From an uncultured Peptoniphilus sp. (GTDB lineage Bacteria > Bacillota > Clostridia > Tissierellales > Peptoniphilaceae), in contig CAMQDG010000008.1 in NCBI GenBank assembly GCA_946999425.1, positions 1-33,477 on the forward strand: a stretch of DNA of 33,477 nucleotides. Reading direction: 5' to 3'. Positions 7,438 through 15,504 of the stretch are shown here, piece by piece. Each line of letters opens with the position of its first letter. The stretch's first letter is position 1. The notes below the pieces were generated by a model that was not told the origin of the DNA, did not search any database, and saw nothing but the letters and a program-made list of their open reading frames with translations. A program made the translations under genes and the position numbers.

Positions 7438-8784
7438 TTAAATGGGAAGAAGTCTTCTCCACTTTCCAAATTTATAATAAAAGTAGTTTGCTATAAAGGC
7501 AAGAACCCATGTTACAGGCCAAGCCATAAAAATAATTTCCACTCTGTAAATCATTTTTAAGACTATATAAATCCAAATCATCCTTGCTCCGCACATGAAA
7601 ACTATTGAAATAAGCATAGGTGCCATGGCAAAACCTGCCCCTCTTATTACTCCTCCTAAAACTTCGCTCATGGAGAAAATAAAATAAGTTGTGCATAAAA
7701 TTCTGATATATATTTTACCAACTTCAACTACATAGGGGTCTTTATTAAACAATTTTATAAGGGGATCTGCAAATACAAAGGTGAATAGGCTTAGGGATAA
7801 AGAAACCGCTACTCCTATAATAATACTCACTTTTGTTCCCTGACGAACTCTATTATAATTTCTTGAACCTATATTTTGTCCTGTAAAGGTAGTTGCTGAA
7901 AGGGCTACGGAAACAATTCCCATATAGATAAAATTATCTATCCTTCCTCCTGCACTGTAAGCTGCTATTACATCTGCACCGAACTCATTTATTTTTGATT
8001 GAATTAATACGTTGGAGAAGGAAATAATAGCTGATTGAATACCGGCTGGTATTCCTATATTAAATATTTCTTTTAAAATATCTGTGTCTATTTTAAAAAT
8101 ATTTTTTAGGTTAAGTCTTACAAAATCAGATTTTATTAGGGAATAGGTTACAAGGATTGCACTTATAACTTGAGCAAAAAATGTTGCCCATCCTGCCCCT
8201 TCAACAGACATTTTAAAACCTGCAACTAAAATTATATCCAAAATTATGTTTGTAATTGCCGCTACAAGTAAAAAGTTAAAGGGTCTTTTTGAATCTCCCA
8301 TGCTCCTTAATATACCAGATCCCATGTTATAAACTAAAAGAGGTATCATTCCGAAGAAAAAAATCCTCATATAACTTACAGCCATATCCATAATTTCATC
8401 GGGAGTTTTTACAACTCTTAAAATCCAAGGAGATAAGAGGCTCCCTACTATTGTTAAAATTATTCCTCCCACTATGGCTATGGCATAGGAAGTTGTAATA
8501 CTTTTTTCAAGCTTTTTTCTGTCTCTTGCTCCATAAACTTGAGATACTACTACACTTGCTCCTGTGGTTAAACCAAAAAAGAGCCCTATTAATAGTGCAC
8601 TTATCTGTCCTGTGGAGCCTACTGCAGCCATGGGGTTTTTCCCTGCAAATCTACCTACAATTACAAGGTCTGCCGTATTGTATAATTGTTGTAAAAAATT
8701 TGATAAAAGAAGGGGTATTGAAAAGGCAATTATGCCTTTATAAATTGATCCCTCCGTAAGATTTATATTTCTTGTTTTTTTCAT
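7438..8784 (-). CDS. MATE-family efflux transporter
   Basis: A 448-residue multidrug/toxin-extrusion family antiporter with about 12 hydrophobic helices. The opening LTEGSIYKGIIAFSIPLLLSN and the following QLYNTADLVIVGRFAG are hallmark N-terminal MATE motifs. A second-half equivalent appears around residues 230-300 (IFNIGIPAGIQSAI, GQNIGSRNY). It would export cationic drugs or metabolites in exchange for Na+ or H+; the substrate cannot be read from sequence. It is divergent from a LysR regulator, which is a likely controller. The ribosome site is weak (no clear AGGAGG before the ATG). A terminator follows. Confidence 0.92.
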   Translation of the reverse strand: MKKTRNINLTEGSIYKGIIAFSIPLLLSNFLQQLYNTADLVIVGRFAGKNPMAAVGSTGQISALLIGLFFGLTTGASVVVSQVYGARDRKKLEKSITTSYAIAIVGGIILTIVGSLLSPWILRVVKTPDEIMDMAVSYMRIFFFGMIPLLVYNMGSGILRSMGDSKRPFNFLLVAAITNIILDIILVAGFKMSVEGAGWATFFAQVISAILVTYSLIKSDFVRLNLKNIFKIDTDILKEIFNIGIPAGIQSAIISFSNVLIQSKINEFGADVIAAYSAGGRIDNFIYMGIVSVALSATTFTGQNIGSRNYNRVRQGTKVSIIIGVAVSLSLSLFTFVFADPLIKLFNKDPYVVEVGKIYIRILCTTYFIFSMSEVLGGVIRGAGFAMAPMLISIVFMCGARMIWIYIVLKMIYRVEIIFMAWPVTWVLAFIANYFYYKFGKWRRLLPI

Positions 8785-8828
8785 GTCTATATTTTACTTT
8801 TATTTTCTCTTTTCTCTTCTATTAATTC

Positions 8829-8857
8829 AGTATAAGGGAGATTTTAAGCAAATGCAA
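8829..8857 (-). promoter_or_regulatory. Promoter of MATE gene
   Basis: On the minus strand TTGCAT (8857-8852) and TATACT (8834-8829) are separated by exactly 17 bases. The predicted start is about 40 bases before the MATE start codon. It is divergent from the lysR promoter within the same 175-bp spacer, so the LysR protein could act on both. Confidence 0.55.
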
Positions 8858-8906
8858 ACTTATATAAAAATCACCTTTAAATTATAAATAAATTTAATTA
8901 TTTTAT

Positions 8907-8935
8907 TTCACTTCTTATTATTAAGCTGATATAAT
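8907..8935 (+). promoter_or_regulatory. Promoter of the LysR regulator gene
   Basis: TTCACT, a 17-base spacer ending in TGA, and TATAAT form a sigma-A promoter with an extended -10. AAAGGAGGTG, a strong ribosome site, follows just before the lysR ATG. Confidence 0.7.
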
Positions 8936-8959
8936 GTCTTAGTAAAAGGAGGTGAAAAC

Positions 8960-9781
8960 ATGACCCTTAGAGATTTGGAAATATTTTTAGAGGTTGCAAA
9001 AACTAAAAACATGTCTAAAGCTGGAAAAAATTTACATATATCACAGCCTACAGTTTCTCATGCAATTGCTCAAATAGAAAGTGAGTTTGATGTTGTTTTA
9101 TTTGAAAGAGTAAGAAAAAGTCTTTATCTTTCAGATGCAGGATATAAGTTTTATTATTCTTCAAAAAAACTTTTAAGAGATTTTGAAGATATAAGTTTGG
9201 AACTTTTAAATACTTCTTTGATTAAAATTGGAATAAGCGAAGATGTACCTGTACCTTTAATCGAAAATTTCAAAAAAACTTTAGAAGATAAATATGGTAT
9301 TTGCCTTAAATTTGTTTCAAAGGATTTACATATTTTAAAAGAACTTTTTGAAAATAATCAAATTGATTGTCTTTTTGGAAGGCAGGAACTTTTTTCTTAT
9401 ACTAATACTTTTGAATTTCTTAATGTAAAGTTTCTTCTTTGTGCAAATAAACAAAATGCAAATTTATTACCTGATAAACTTCAATTTGTTTCATGGTCAA
9501 CTTCTTATCCCATAAAGATTTTAAAAAGTTTAAAAGAAAGATATAGACTTGATACAGCTTGGGAATGTTCATCCTTAGATTCAGTTTTAAAACTTCTTGA
9601 TATTGGTCCTTATTTTGCTTTTTTACCTGAAATAGCTTCTAAAAATTATGAAATTATTTCTGATATCGGTTTTACTGAAAGATTTACTCTTCACTACAAG
9701 GAAGATAAATTTATAACTAAAGAATTTAAAATTTTGTTAAATGAATTTAAATCAATGAAAGAAAATGGACTTATTTTTTAA
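8960..9781 (+). CDS. LysR-family transcriptional regulator
   Basis: A 273-residue LysR-type regulator. The N-terminal helix-turn-helix (about 1-60) has the standard sequence: LRDLEIFLEVAKTKNMSKAGKNL, then ISQPTVSHAIAQIE and the wing LFER. A shortened effector-binding domain follows (about 85-265), 20-30 residues below the usual family length. It is the only plus-strand gene between 0.1 and 24 kb, transcribed away from the MATE exporter. By the usual LysR pattern it may regulate that divergent gene; the chromate-family pair downstream is convergent and a less likely target. The effector is unknown. The strong AAAGGAGGTG site fixes the start. Its stop codon lies inside the loop of the terminator hairpin. 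Confidence 0.92.
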   Translation: MTLRDLEIFLEVAKTKNMSKAGKNLHISQPTVSHAIAQIESEFDVVLFERVRKSLYLSDAGYKFYYSSKKLLRDFEDISLELLNTSLIKIGISEDVPVPLIENFKKTLEDKYGICLKFVSKDLHILKELFENNQIDCLFGRQELFSYTNTFEFLNVKFLLCANKQNANLLPDKLQFVSWSTSYPIKILKSLKERYRLDTAWECSSLDSVLKLLDIGPYFAFLPEIASKNYEIISDIGFTERFTLHYKEDKFITKEFKILLNEFKSMKENGLIF

Positions 9782-9795
9782 AAGTCCATTTTTTT
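9763..9795. terminator. Bidirectional terminator between lysR and chr genes
   Basis: A perfect 10-bp stem (9763-9772 with 9782-9791) has a 9-base loop and T-rich tracts on both outer sides. The last codons of lysR form its left arm and loop, and the stop codon of the convergent transporter gene overlaps its right edge. It can stop transcription from either side. Confidence 0.8.
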
Positions 9796-10348
9796 ATTTT
9801 ATTATTAAATTTAAAACTATACCTAAAACTGCACTTAATCCTATTATTTTAAAAAGAGAAACCTTTTTTCCATATAGGATAAGTCCAAATATAAAAGTTA
9901 CTGCAGCGGGTAAAACCATATTTTTTAATGAATATGCCCCTATAAAAACTGATTGGTCAAAAAGATTTATGGCAGTTATTAAAATAAGGGAAACTACTCC
10001 TGCTTTTATTCCATTTAAAATCCTGTCCAAAGATATAAATTTTTTATTTTTTAAAAATAGAAAATATCCAAGGATCATCATTAAAATAAATTGAGGTGTT
10101 ATAACTCCAAGAGTTGCAACTATTGAACCTATTATTCCATATACTTTTTGTCCTACAAAGGTTGCTGAGTTTATTGCTATTGGTCCCGGTGTCATTTGAG
10201 AAATAGAAATTAAATCCAAAAATTCCCTTGAATTCATCCATTTATTTCCCTCTACAACAAATTCATCTATAAGGGGAATTACTGCATATCCTCCTCCAAA
10301 GGCCATCATTCCTATTTTTAAAAAAGTCAAATATAAATTAATTAGCAT
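9794..10348 (-). CDS. Chromate transporter family protein, second half-size subunit
   Basis: A 184-residue CHR-family membrane protein. The N-terminal motif TFLKIGMMAFGGGYAVIPLI and the QMTPGPIAINSATFVG motif are diagnostic of this family, and about six hydrophobic helices follow. It is one of two adjacent half-size (short-chain) CHR proteins that probably pair in opposite membrane orientation to equal one full-length ChrA. The gene overlaps the end of its partner by 11 bases, and its AAGGAG site lies within that partner. Family members move chromate or sulfate, but the natural substrate here is unknown. It ends convergently with lysR. Confidence 0.9.
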   Translation of the reverse strand: MLINLYLTFLKIGMMAFGGGYAVIPLIDEFVVEGNKWMNSREFLDLISISQMTPGPIAINSATFVGQKVYGIIGSIVATLGVITPQFILMMILGYFLFLKNKKFISLDRILNGIKAGVVSLILITAINLFDQSVFIGAYSLKNMVLPAAVTFIFGLILYGKKVSLFKIIGLSAVLGIVLNLIIK

Positions 10349-10904
10349 TTTTTTTCTCCTTAAAAAGACTAAAAGTTATAAGTCCTGAAAGCCCTGAAAA
10401 AATAATTAAATAAATTTTATTTATATCTTTAAAGAAAAATCCCAAAATAAATACAATTATAATTACAAAACTTGAAAAAATAGGAAATTTTTTAATTGCA
10501 CTTTTGCCCATCCTATATACGGTTATAAAAAGTACGGCACTTATTGCCCCACTTATACCTAAAAGAGCTGAACTTATATAAAAATTTGTTTTAAAAGCTT
10601 GATAAAATTGTGAAATTATTGAAAGGGTTATTAAACAGGGCATACTTGATGCTACTAGTGAAACAATAGCTCCCACAGGTCCCCTTAATTTATATCCTGT
10701 TAGAACTGATGTTGATATTGCCATTGCTCCCGGACCTCCTTGGGCAAGAGCAACTATATCAAGCATTTTTTCCTCATCTATTAATTTTAAATCTTCCACA
10801 AATATATCTTTTATTATAGGAACAATTGTATAGCCTCCCCCGAAAGTTATGGCATTTATTTTAAAAAAAATCCAAAAAAGTTTTGCTAAGGAAATTTTCT
10901 TCAT
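10338..10904 (-). CDS. Chromate transporter family protein, first half-size subunit
   Basis: A 188-residue CHR-family protein and partner of the next gene. It shows the paired family motifs FFKINAITFGGGYTIVPII near the N terminus and ALAQGGPGAMAISTSVLTG around residues 70-88, then several hydrophobic helices. The PGP-type motif reads GGPGAM here and TPGPIA in the partner, so the two halves have diverged, as expected of a heterodimer. The ATG at 10904 follows GAGGTG by 8 bases, and an extended -10 (TGCTATAAT) lies just upstream. The substrate is not deducible. Confidence 0.9.
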   Translation of the reverse strand: MKKISLAKLFWIFFKINAITFGGGYTIVPIIKDIFVEDLKLIDEEKMLDIVALAQGGPGAMAISTSVLTGYKLRGPVGAIVSLVASSMPCLITLSIISQFYQAFKTNFYISSALLGISGAISAVLFITVYRMGKSAIKKFPIFSSFVIIIVFILGFFFKDINKIYLIIFSGLSGLITFSLFKEKKNAN

Positions 10905-10924
10905 TTTACTTACACCTCTTTTGC

Positions 10925-10933
10925 ATTATAGCA
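10925..10933 (-). promoter_or_regulatory. Extended -10 promoter of the chr pair
   Basis: The minus strand reads TGCTATAAT about 20 bases upstream of the first chr start codon, directly downstream of the sigma-operon terminator. No convincing -35 is seen. Confidence 0.55.
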
Positions 10934-10956
10934 TAGAAAATTTTTTTGTTTTTATA

Positions 10957-10984
10957 AAAGAAAAAACACGCTTTTGCGTGTTTT
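10957..10984 (-). terminator. Terminator of the gyrase/sigma-module transcript
   Basis: A perfect 9-bp stem (10963-10971 with 10976-10984) with a 4-base loop is followed on the minus strand by a T-rich tract. It lies 9 bases after the stop of the PsiE-like gene. No terminator-like hairpin was noticed between gyrB and this point, so it may end a very long transcript. Confidence 0.88.
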
Positions 10985-10992
10985 CTATTTTT

Positions 10993-11625
10993 TTAATTTA
11001 TTGGGTGGATGCTTACACTTTCTATTACGTTGCTGGCACTTTTTATAACTTCATAAATATATTTTCCGTCATCTACCATTGTTCCCAGCTCAAGGTCATA
11101 GCCTTTTTCTTGTATAAGATCTGACACTAAACCGCCTATGGAATTATTGCCCCTGGTTTCTATTTCAAAATTATATTTTCTATTTATTTCTTCTATGTCC
11201 GTTGAAGCACTGAAGATATTGTCATTTGATGAAAATATTCCTGCGTTTGAGCTTGATATTAAAAATTTTCTTACTGCAAACAATATTGATATTGCTACTA
11301 CTCCTATTATAATATCATTCATGGTGTCTGATTTTATTAACATTTTTCTTGCTATTACAAGCATTATTAAGTGAATTATTGTTGAGTCCGAATGAGCAAC
11401 CATTAGAAGTACAAATTCAACGGCTATTACAAGTAAAAGCACATGATCTAAAAAGTGTTTAAATAGTTCGTAACTGGGTTCTGCCGGTGAAAGTATTATA
11501 GCGTGATAGTATCTGAAAATATCCGGCACTGAAATAATTATTCCCAATATCAATAATATTGAAATTAACATTTCGAAAAAATATACTATCTTATTTAAAT
11601 TGAGTAAAAATTTTCTTCTATTCAT
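10993..11625 (-). CDS. PsiE-like membrane protein with C-terminal CorC/HlyC-like domain
   Basis: A 210-residue protein without a firm name. The first 125 residues hold about four hydrophobic helices (near 12-33, 58-77, 82-98 and 104-124), in a pattern like the PsiE family (LDHVLLLVIAVEF, then LIMLVIARKMLI). After a Ser/Asn-rich linker, residues about 150-210 look like the small transporter-associated domain of CorC/HlyC proteins: SIGGLVSDLIQEKG, then GTMVDDGKYIYEV and VIESVSI. It follows the sigma gene by two bases, with GGAG in the sigma 3' end as ribosome site, and is the last gene before the terminator. Co-transcription suggests a role in sensing or output for the sigma module; that is inference. 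Both domain calls are by eye. Confidence 0.7.
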   Translation of the reverse strand: MNRRKFLLNLNKIVYFFEMLISILLILGIIISVPDIFRYYHAIILSPAEPSYELFKHFLDHVLLLVIAVEFVLLMVAHSDSTIIHLIMLVIARKMLIKSDTMNDIIIGVVAISILFAVRKFLISSSNAGIFSSNDNIFSASTDIEEINRKYNFEIETRGNNSIGGLVSDLIQEKGYDLELGTMVDDGKYIYEVIKSASNVIESVSIHPIN

Positions 11626-11627
11626 TT

Positions 11628-12410
11628 TTATTCTCCAAGATTTTTTTCTATTTCTTTTTTTAATTTTTCTAAAACTTTCTTTTCTATTCTGGATACTGTC
11701 ATTTGAGATATTTGAAATTTTTTTGCTATTGCTACTTGCGTACTCTTTTTAAAGTATCTTTCCATTAAAATATTTCTTTCAAGTTCGTTTAAATTTTCAA
11801 GAAGTTTTCCTACAAAGTCGTTCATTTCAATTTTATCAAAATATTCTTCGTCTTCTCCTATGATTTCAGAAAGATTTACATCTCTGTCGCTTTCTGTTGC
11901 TTCATAAATAACATCAAGGGATTGTAAAGAATATACTTTTGATGCTTCTGCTGCTTCGAGTATTTCTTCCGGTGTACTGGAAAGATATTTTGCAATGTCA
12001 TTTACTGTGGGCACTCTTTGATATTTTTGGGATAAATATACTTTTGCGTTATTAATTTTTTTTGAGAGTTCCTGGATTCTTCTTGGTACTCTTATTGTCC
12101 ATCCTTTATCTCTAAAGTATTTTTTTATTTCGCCTATTATTGTGGGAGTTGCAAAACTGGAAAATTCATATCCTTTGTTTGGATCATATCTGTCTACGGC
12201 ATATATTAATCCTATGGAGGCTACTTGATATATATCTTCGTATTCAATGCCCCTTCCTGAATACTTTTTTGAAAGAATATCTACAATGTAAAGATGATCT
12301 TTTATTAATTCTTCTCTTAATTTTGGATCTCTTGTTTTATAATATTCTTCAAATTTTTTTCTTCGTTCTTCTTTAATTGATTTCTTTTCTTTGGAGTTGT
12401 TTTTTTCCAT
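11628..12410 (-). CDS. SigB/SigF-type RNA polymerase sigma factor
   Basis: A 260-residue group 3 sigma-70 factor of the SigB/SigF/SigG class. Region 2 is about 28-115: DLYQVASIGL-like EDIYQVASIGLIYAVDRYD, then FSSFATPTIIGEIKKYFRDK and WTIRVPRRIQEL, the signature of this class. Region 3 is about 120-180, and region 4 about 205-255 with helix-turn-helix STQVAIAKKFQISQMTVSRIEKK. Partner-switching proteins lie immediately upstream: an RsbW-like protein one base away and a STAS antagonist. No sporulation genes are visible, so a general-stress (SigB-like) role is more likely than a forespore role, but the window cannot settle this. The target promoters are unknown. Confidence 0.9.
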   Translation of the reverse strand: MEKNNSKEKKSIKEERRKKFEEYYKTRDPKLREELIKDHLYIVDILSKKYSGRGIEYEDIYQVASIGLIYAVDRYDPNKGYEFSSFATPTIIGEIKKYFRDKGWTIRVPRRIQELSKKINNAKVYLSQKYQRVPTVNDIAKYLSSTPEEILEAAEASKVYSLQSLDVIYEATESDRDVNLSEIIGEDEEYFDKIEMNDFVGKLLENLNELERNILMERYFKKSTQVAIAKKFQISQMTVSRIEKKVLEKLKKEIEKNLGE

Positions 12411-12411
12411 A

Positions 12412-12756
12412 TTATTCTCTAATTTTTATTAATTTTAGTCCATCCCCTTCAAAAATTACTTTATCTATTAGGGATTCTATTATAAGTTTGGACATTTCTG
12501 TTTCTTCTTCTTTAAAATTTTCTTCTATTCCTTTTATAAATGTCATAATATAATTTTTTTCAATGTCCAATTCAATTTCTATATTTTCTAACTTTCCTTG
12601 GATGTTTGAAATGTTTAAACCTTCTGTTACTGCCATTTTATAGTCCTCTATATATTCCACATCAAAGTCAAAGTTAGATAGAATTCCTGCAATAAATAAT
12701 CTTACGGAGGAATAATATTCTATTTTTTGAGGTATATTTATTTTTATCTTATCCAT
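12412..12756 (-). CDS. Degenerate RsbW/SpoIIAB-like anti-sigma protein
   Basis: A 114-residue protein aligned by position and sequence to RsbW/SpoIIAB anti-sigma kinases. N-terminal KINIPQKIEYYSSVRLFIAGI and IEDYKMAVTEG match the start of the family, and LIIESLIDKVIF matches its end. It is much shorter than usual (RsbW about 160, SpoIIAB about 146). The ATP-binding motifs are not recognisable: the N-box Asn after the conserved Glu is displaced, the DxGxG box reads IKGIEEN, and the glycine-rich lid before the last helix is missing. It may bind sigma and the STAS protein without kinase activity. The start at 12756 follows AGGTG overlapping the STAS stop; a longer reading from 12786 would overlap that gene. 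Confidence 0.75.
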   Translation of the reverse strand: MDKIKINIPQKIEYYSSVRLFIAGILSNFDFDVEYIEDYKMAVTEGLNISNIQGKLENIEIELDIEKNYIMTFIKGIEENFKEEETEMSKLIIESLIDKVIFEGDGLKLIKIRE

Positions 12757-12760
12757 GTCT

Positions 12761-13066
12761 TCACCTAATTTCAAACATTTGATCAAGTTTTGTTATTAAG
12801 AATAGTTTTCTTATATTTGGTTTAACATTTATAAGTTCTATTTTTCTATTATCATTTACCATTTCTTTATAGATAAAAATTAAGGCTCCGAGTCCTGTTG
12901 AATCAATATAATCTAAATTTTCAAAATCAAATAAAATATCTAATTTATTTTCTTTGTAAATTTTACTTATTTTTTCTTTAAATTCATCAGTTGCAAATAT
13001 ATCAAGTTCTCCTATTGCTTTTACAATAATTTTTTCGTCTATTTCCGTTTTTAATTCAAAGCCCAT
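12761..13066 (-). CDS. STAS-domain anti-sigma factor antagonist (RsbV/SpoIIAA-like)
   Basis: A 101-residue single STAS domain of the anti-anti-sigma type. It begins FELKTEIDEKIIVKAIGELD and carries the phosphoacceptor motif IDSTGLG (Ser about 56), so it should be able to be phosphorylated by an RsbW-type kinase. In such systems the unphosphorylated form binds the anti-sigma protein and frees the sigma factor. The ATG touches the gyrA stop codon directly (TAAATG, zero spacing), and no promoter is evident, so it is probably translated from the gyrase message. The gene downstream, its expected partner, looks degenerate. No PP2C phosphatase (RsbU/SpoIIE type) is in the window. Confidence 0.9.
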   Translation of the reverse strand: MGFELKTEIDEKIIVKAIGELDIFATDEFKEKISKIYKENKLDILFDFENLDYIDSTGLGALIFIYKEMVNDNRKIELINVKPNIRKLFLITKLDQMFEIR

Positions 13067-15496
13067 TTATATTTCATCTCCCACATATTTTGCAACGGCT
13101 ACTACTTCTGAATCTTTAATATTCATAAGTTTTACTCCCGATGTGTGTCTTCCCATTACTGAAATACCTTCGGTTTGTATTCTTATTACTACTCCCTTTT
13201 CAGTTATCATCATAACTTCATCAGATTTATCTATTACTTTTGCAGAAACTACTTTGCCTGTTTTTTCTGTAATTTTATAGGTAATAAGACCTATTCCACC
13301 TCTATTTTGGTTTCTATATTCACTCATCTTAGTCATTTTTCCGTAGCCGCCTTGGCTTATTACAAGTAAATACTTATCATTTTCAGCTATATCAAAGCTT
13401 ACAACTTCATCCTCATCTTTAAGTTCTATTGATTTTACTCCCTGAGCACTTCTTCCCATAGACCTTACTGCATTTTCACTAAATCTTATACTCATTCCAT
13501 CTTTTGTTACAAGTATAATTTCATCATTTTTCTTTGTAAGTCTTACTGCTATAAGAGAATCTCCCTCTCTTAAATTTATTGCATTAAGTCCATTTTTTCT
13601 TATATTTTTAAATTCACTATATCCGGTCTTTTTTATAAGTCCGTTTTTAGTAATCATTGTTAGGCTAGAGCTTTCTTCTTCATCTCTTACAGGAACAACT
13701 GCTGTAACTTGTTCATCTCTTGAAAGATTTAGAAGATTTACAATTGCTGTTCCCTTTGCCTGTCTTGAGCTTTCTGGAATGTCATAGGCTTTTAATGAAT
13801 ATACTTTTCCAAAGTTTGTAAAGAATAAAATTGTATCGTGAGTTGATGTTATATAAAGATCTTTTACAAAATCTTCTTCCCTTGTTGTAAGGGCTGCTAT
13901 TCCTGTTCCACCACGCCTTTGTGGTTTATAGGTTCCTTCTGGCATTCTTTTTATATATCCAAATTGGGTAAGGGTTATTACAACATCTTCTTCTGCAATT
14001 AACTCTTCTTCGTCTATTTCACCTTCATCTGCAACAATTACAGTTCTTCTTAAATCTGAATATTTTTCCTTTATTTCTTCAATTTCATCAATTATTGTTT
14101 GATCCAACAATTTTTTATTTTCAAGAATAGACTCAAGTTTTGCTATAAATTTTATTAAGTCGTTATATTCATTATCTAATTTTTCTCTTTCTAATCCTGT
14201 AAGTCTTTTAATTCTCATATCGAGAATAGCTTGACCTTGAAGATCGCTTAGTCCGAATTCCTTTGTAAATGCTGCTTTCGCTTCTGCATCGTCTTCTGAA
14301 TTTCTTACAATTTCTATAATTCTGTCAATATTATCAAGAGCTATTTTTAAACCTTCAATAATGTGGGCCCTTGCTTTTGCCTTGTCTAAATCAAATTCGG
14401 TCCTTCTTCTTACAACTTCCCTTTGATGGTCAACATAATATTTAATAAGTTCTTTTATATTTAAAACTTTAGGTTCTCCATCGACCAGGCAAAGATTTAT
14501 AATACCGAAGGTTATTTGCATTTGGGTATTTTTATAAAGTTGATTTAATATTACCTTTGGATTTGCATCTCTTTTTAGGTCTATTTCAATTCTTATACCT
14601 TTTTTATGAGATGAAAGGTCTTTTATATTTGAAATACCTTCTATTTCCTTGTTTTTAACTAAGTCTGCAATTTTTATTATTAAATTTGATTTGTTTACTT
14701 GGTAAGGAATTTCCGTTACGACAATTTTACTTCTGTTTTTATATTCTTCAATTTCTGCTCTTGCCCTAACTTGTATCTTTCCTCTTCCTGTTTTATAAGC
14801 ATCAATTATTCCCTTTTTCCCTAAAATTATTGCTCCTGTAGGAAAATCCGGACCCTTTAAATCTTTCATTATTTCTTCAATGCTTATATCTTCGTTTTTC
14901 ATATAAGATACAACTGCATTTATAGCTTCTTTTAAATTGTGAGGAGCCATATTTGTTGCCATACCTACTGCAATACCAGCAGAACCATTTACAATTAAAT
15001 TTGGAAACCTTGATGGAAGAACTGTAGGTTCTAATTCTCTCTCATCAAAATTAGGAACAAAATCAACAGTATTTTTATTAATGTCCCTTAACATTTCAAG
15101 AGCTATTTTATCCATCCTGACTTCTGTATAACGAGGAGCGGCTGGTCTATCTCCATCAACATTACCAAAGTTACCTTGACCTTCTACAAGGGGATACCTT
15201 ATGTTAAAATCCTGGGCAAGTCTTGCTGCTGCATCATATATACTGGAATCTCCATGGGGGTGAAATTTTCCCATTACTTCACCTATAAGGGTTGCAGATT
15301 TTCTAAAACTCTTATCCGGTGTAATACCAAGGGTTTGCATTCCGTAAACAATTCTTCTGTGAACAGGCTTAAGTCCATCTCTTACATCTGGAAGAGCTCT
15401 TGAAACTATAACCGACATGGAGTAGTCAAGGTAAGAACTCCTCATTTTTTTTGAAATATCAACTTCAATTATTCCATTTTCATTTTTCTCTACCAT
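13067..15496 (-). CDS. gyrA: DNA gyrase subunit A
   Basis: An 809-residue gyrase A subunit, which cuts and rejoins DNA during ATP-driven negative supercoiling. The breakage-reunion domain has catalytic Tyr123 (PRYTEV) and the quinolone region HPHGDSSIYDA (Ser84 and Asp88, the unmutated type). Residues 526-532 read QRRGGTG, a GyrA box with Thr where the consensus has Lys, which supports GyrA over ParC. The C-terminal domain shows repeated blades typical of the beta-pinwheel. The start follows GAGGT and lies 8 bases after gyrB. The stop codon abuts the STAS gene with no terminator, so the sigma module is probably co-transcribed. Confidence 0.97.
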   Translation of the reverse strand: MVEKNENGIIEVDISKKMRSSYLDYSMSVIVSRALPDVRDGLKPVHRRIVYGMQTLGITPDKSFRKSATLIGEVMGKFHPHGDSSIYDAAARLAQDFNIRYPLVEGQGNFGNVDGDRPAAPRYTEVRMDKIALEMLRDINKNTVDFVPNFDERELEPTVLPSRFPNLIVNGSAGIAVGMATNMAPHNLKEAINAVVSYMKNEDISIEEIMKDLKGPDFPTGAIILGKKGIIDAYKTGRGKIQVRARAEIEEYKNRSKIVVTEIPYQVNKSNLIIKIADLVKNKEIEGISNIKDLSSHKKGIRIEIDLKRDANPKVILNQLYKNTQMQITFGIINLCLVDGEPKVLNIKELIKYYVDHQREVVRRRTEFDLDKAKARAHIIEGLKIALDNIDRIIEIVRNSEDDAEAKAAFTKEFGLSDLQGQAILDMRIKRLTGLEREKLDNEYNDLIKFIAKLESILENKKLLDQTIIDEIEEIKEKYSDLRRTVIVADEGEIDEEELIAEEDVVITLTQFGYIKRMPEGTYKPQRRGGTGIAALTTREEDFVKDLYITSTHDTILFFTNFGKVYSLKAYDIPESSRQAKGTAIVNLLNLSRDEQVTAVVPVRDEEESSSLTMITKNGLIKKTGYSEFKNIRKNGLNAINLREGDSLIAVRLTKKNDEIILVTKDGMSIRFSENAVRSMGRSAQGVKSIELKDEDEVVSFDIAENDKYLLVISQGGYGKMTKMSEYRNQNRGGIGLITYKITEKTGKVVSAKVIDKSDEVMMITEKGVVIRIQTEGISVMGRHTSGVKLMNIKDSEVVAVAKYVGDEI

Positions 15497-15504
15497 AATC
15501 TACC

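Noticed and set aside
7472..7696. Second minus-strand frame within the MATE gene
   Set aside because: It is a shifted frame of a complete, well-conserved transporter; nothing suggests a frameshift.
9765..10094. Plus-strand open frame opposite the chr gene
   Set aside because: It is antisense to a clear chromate-family gene, begins inside the terminator, and its translation resembles no family.
12757..12786. Longer N terminus of the RsbW-like protein
   Set aside because: It would overlap the STAS gene and lacks a ribosome site; AGGTG before 12756 is well placed.
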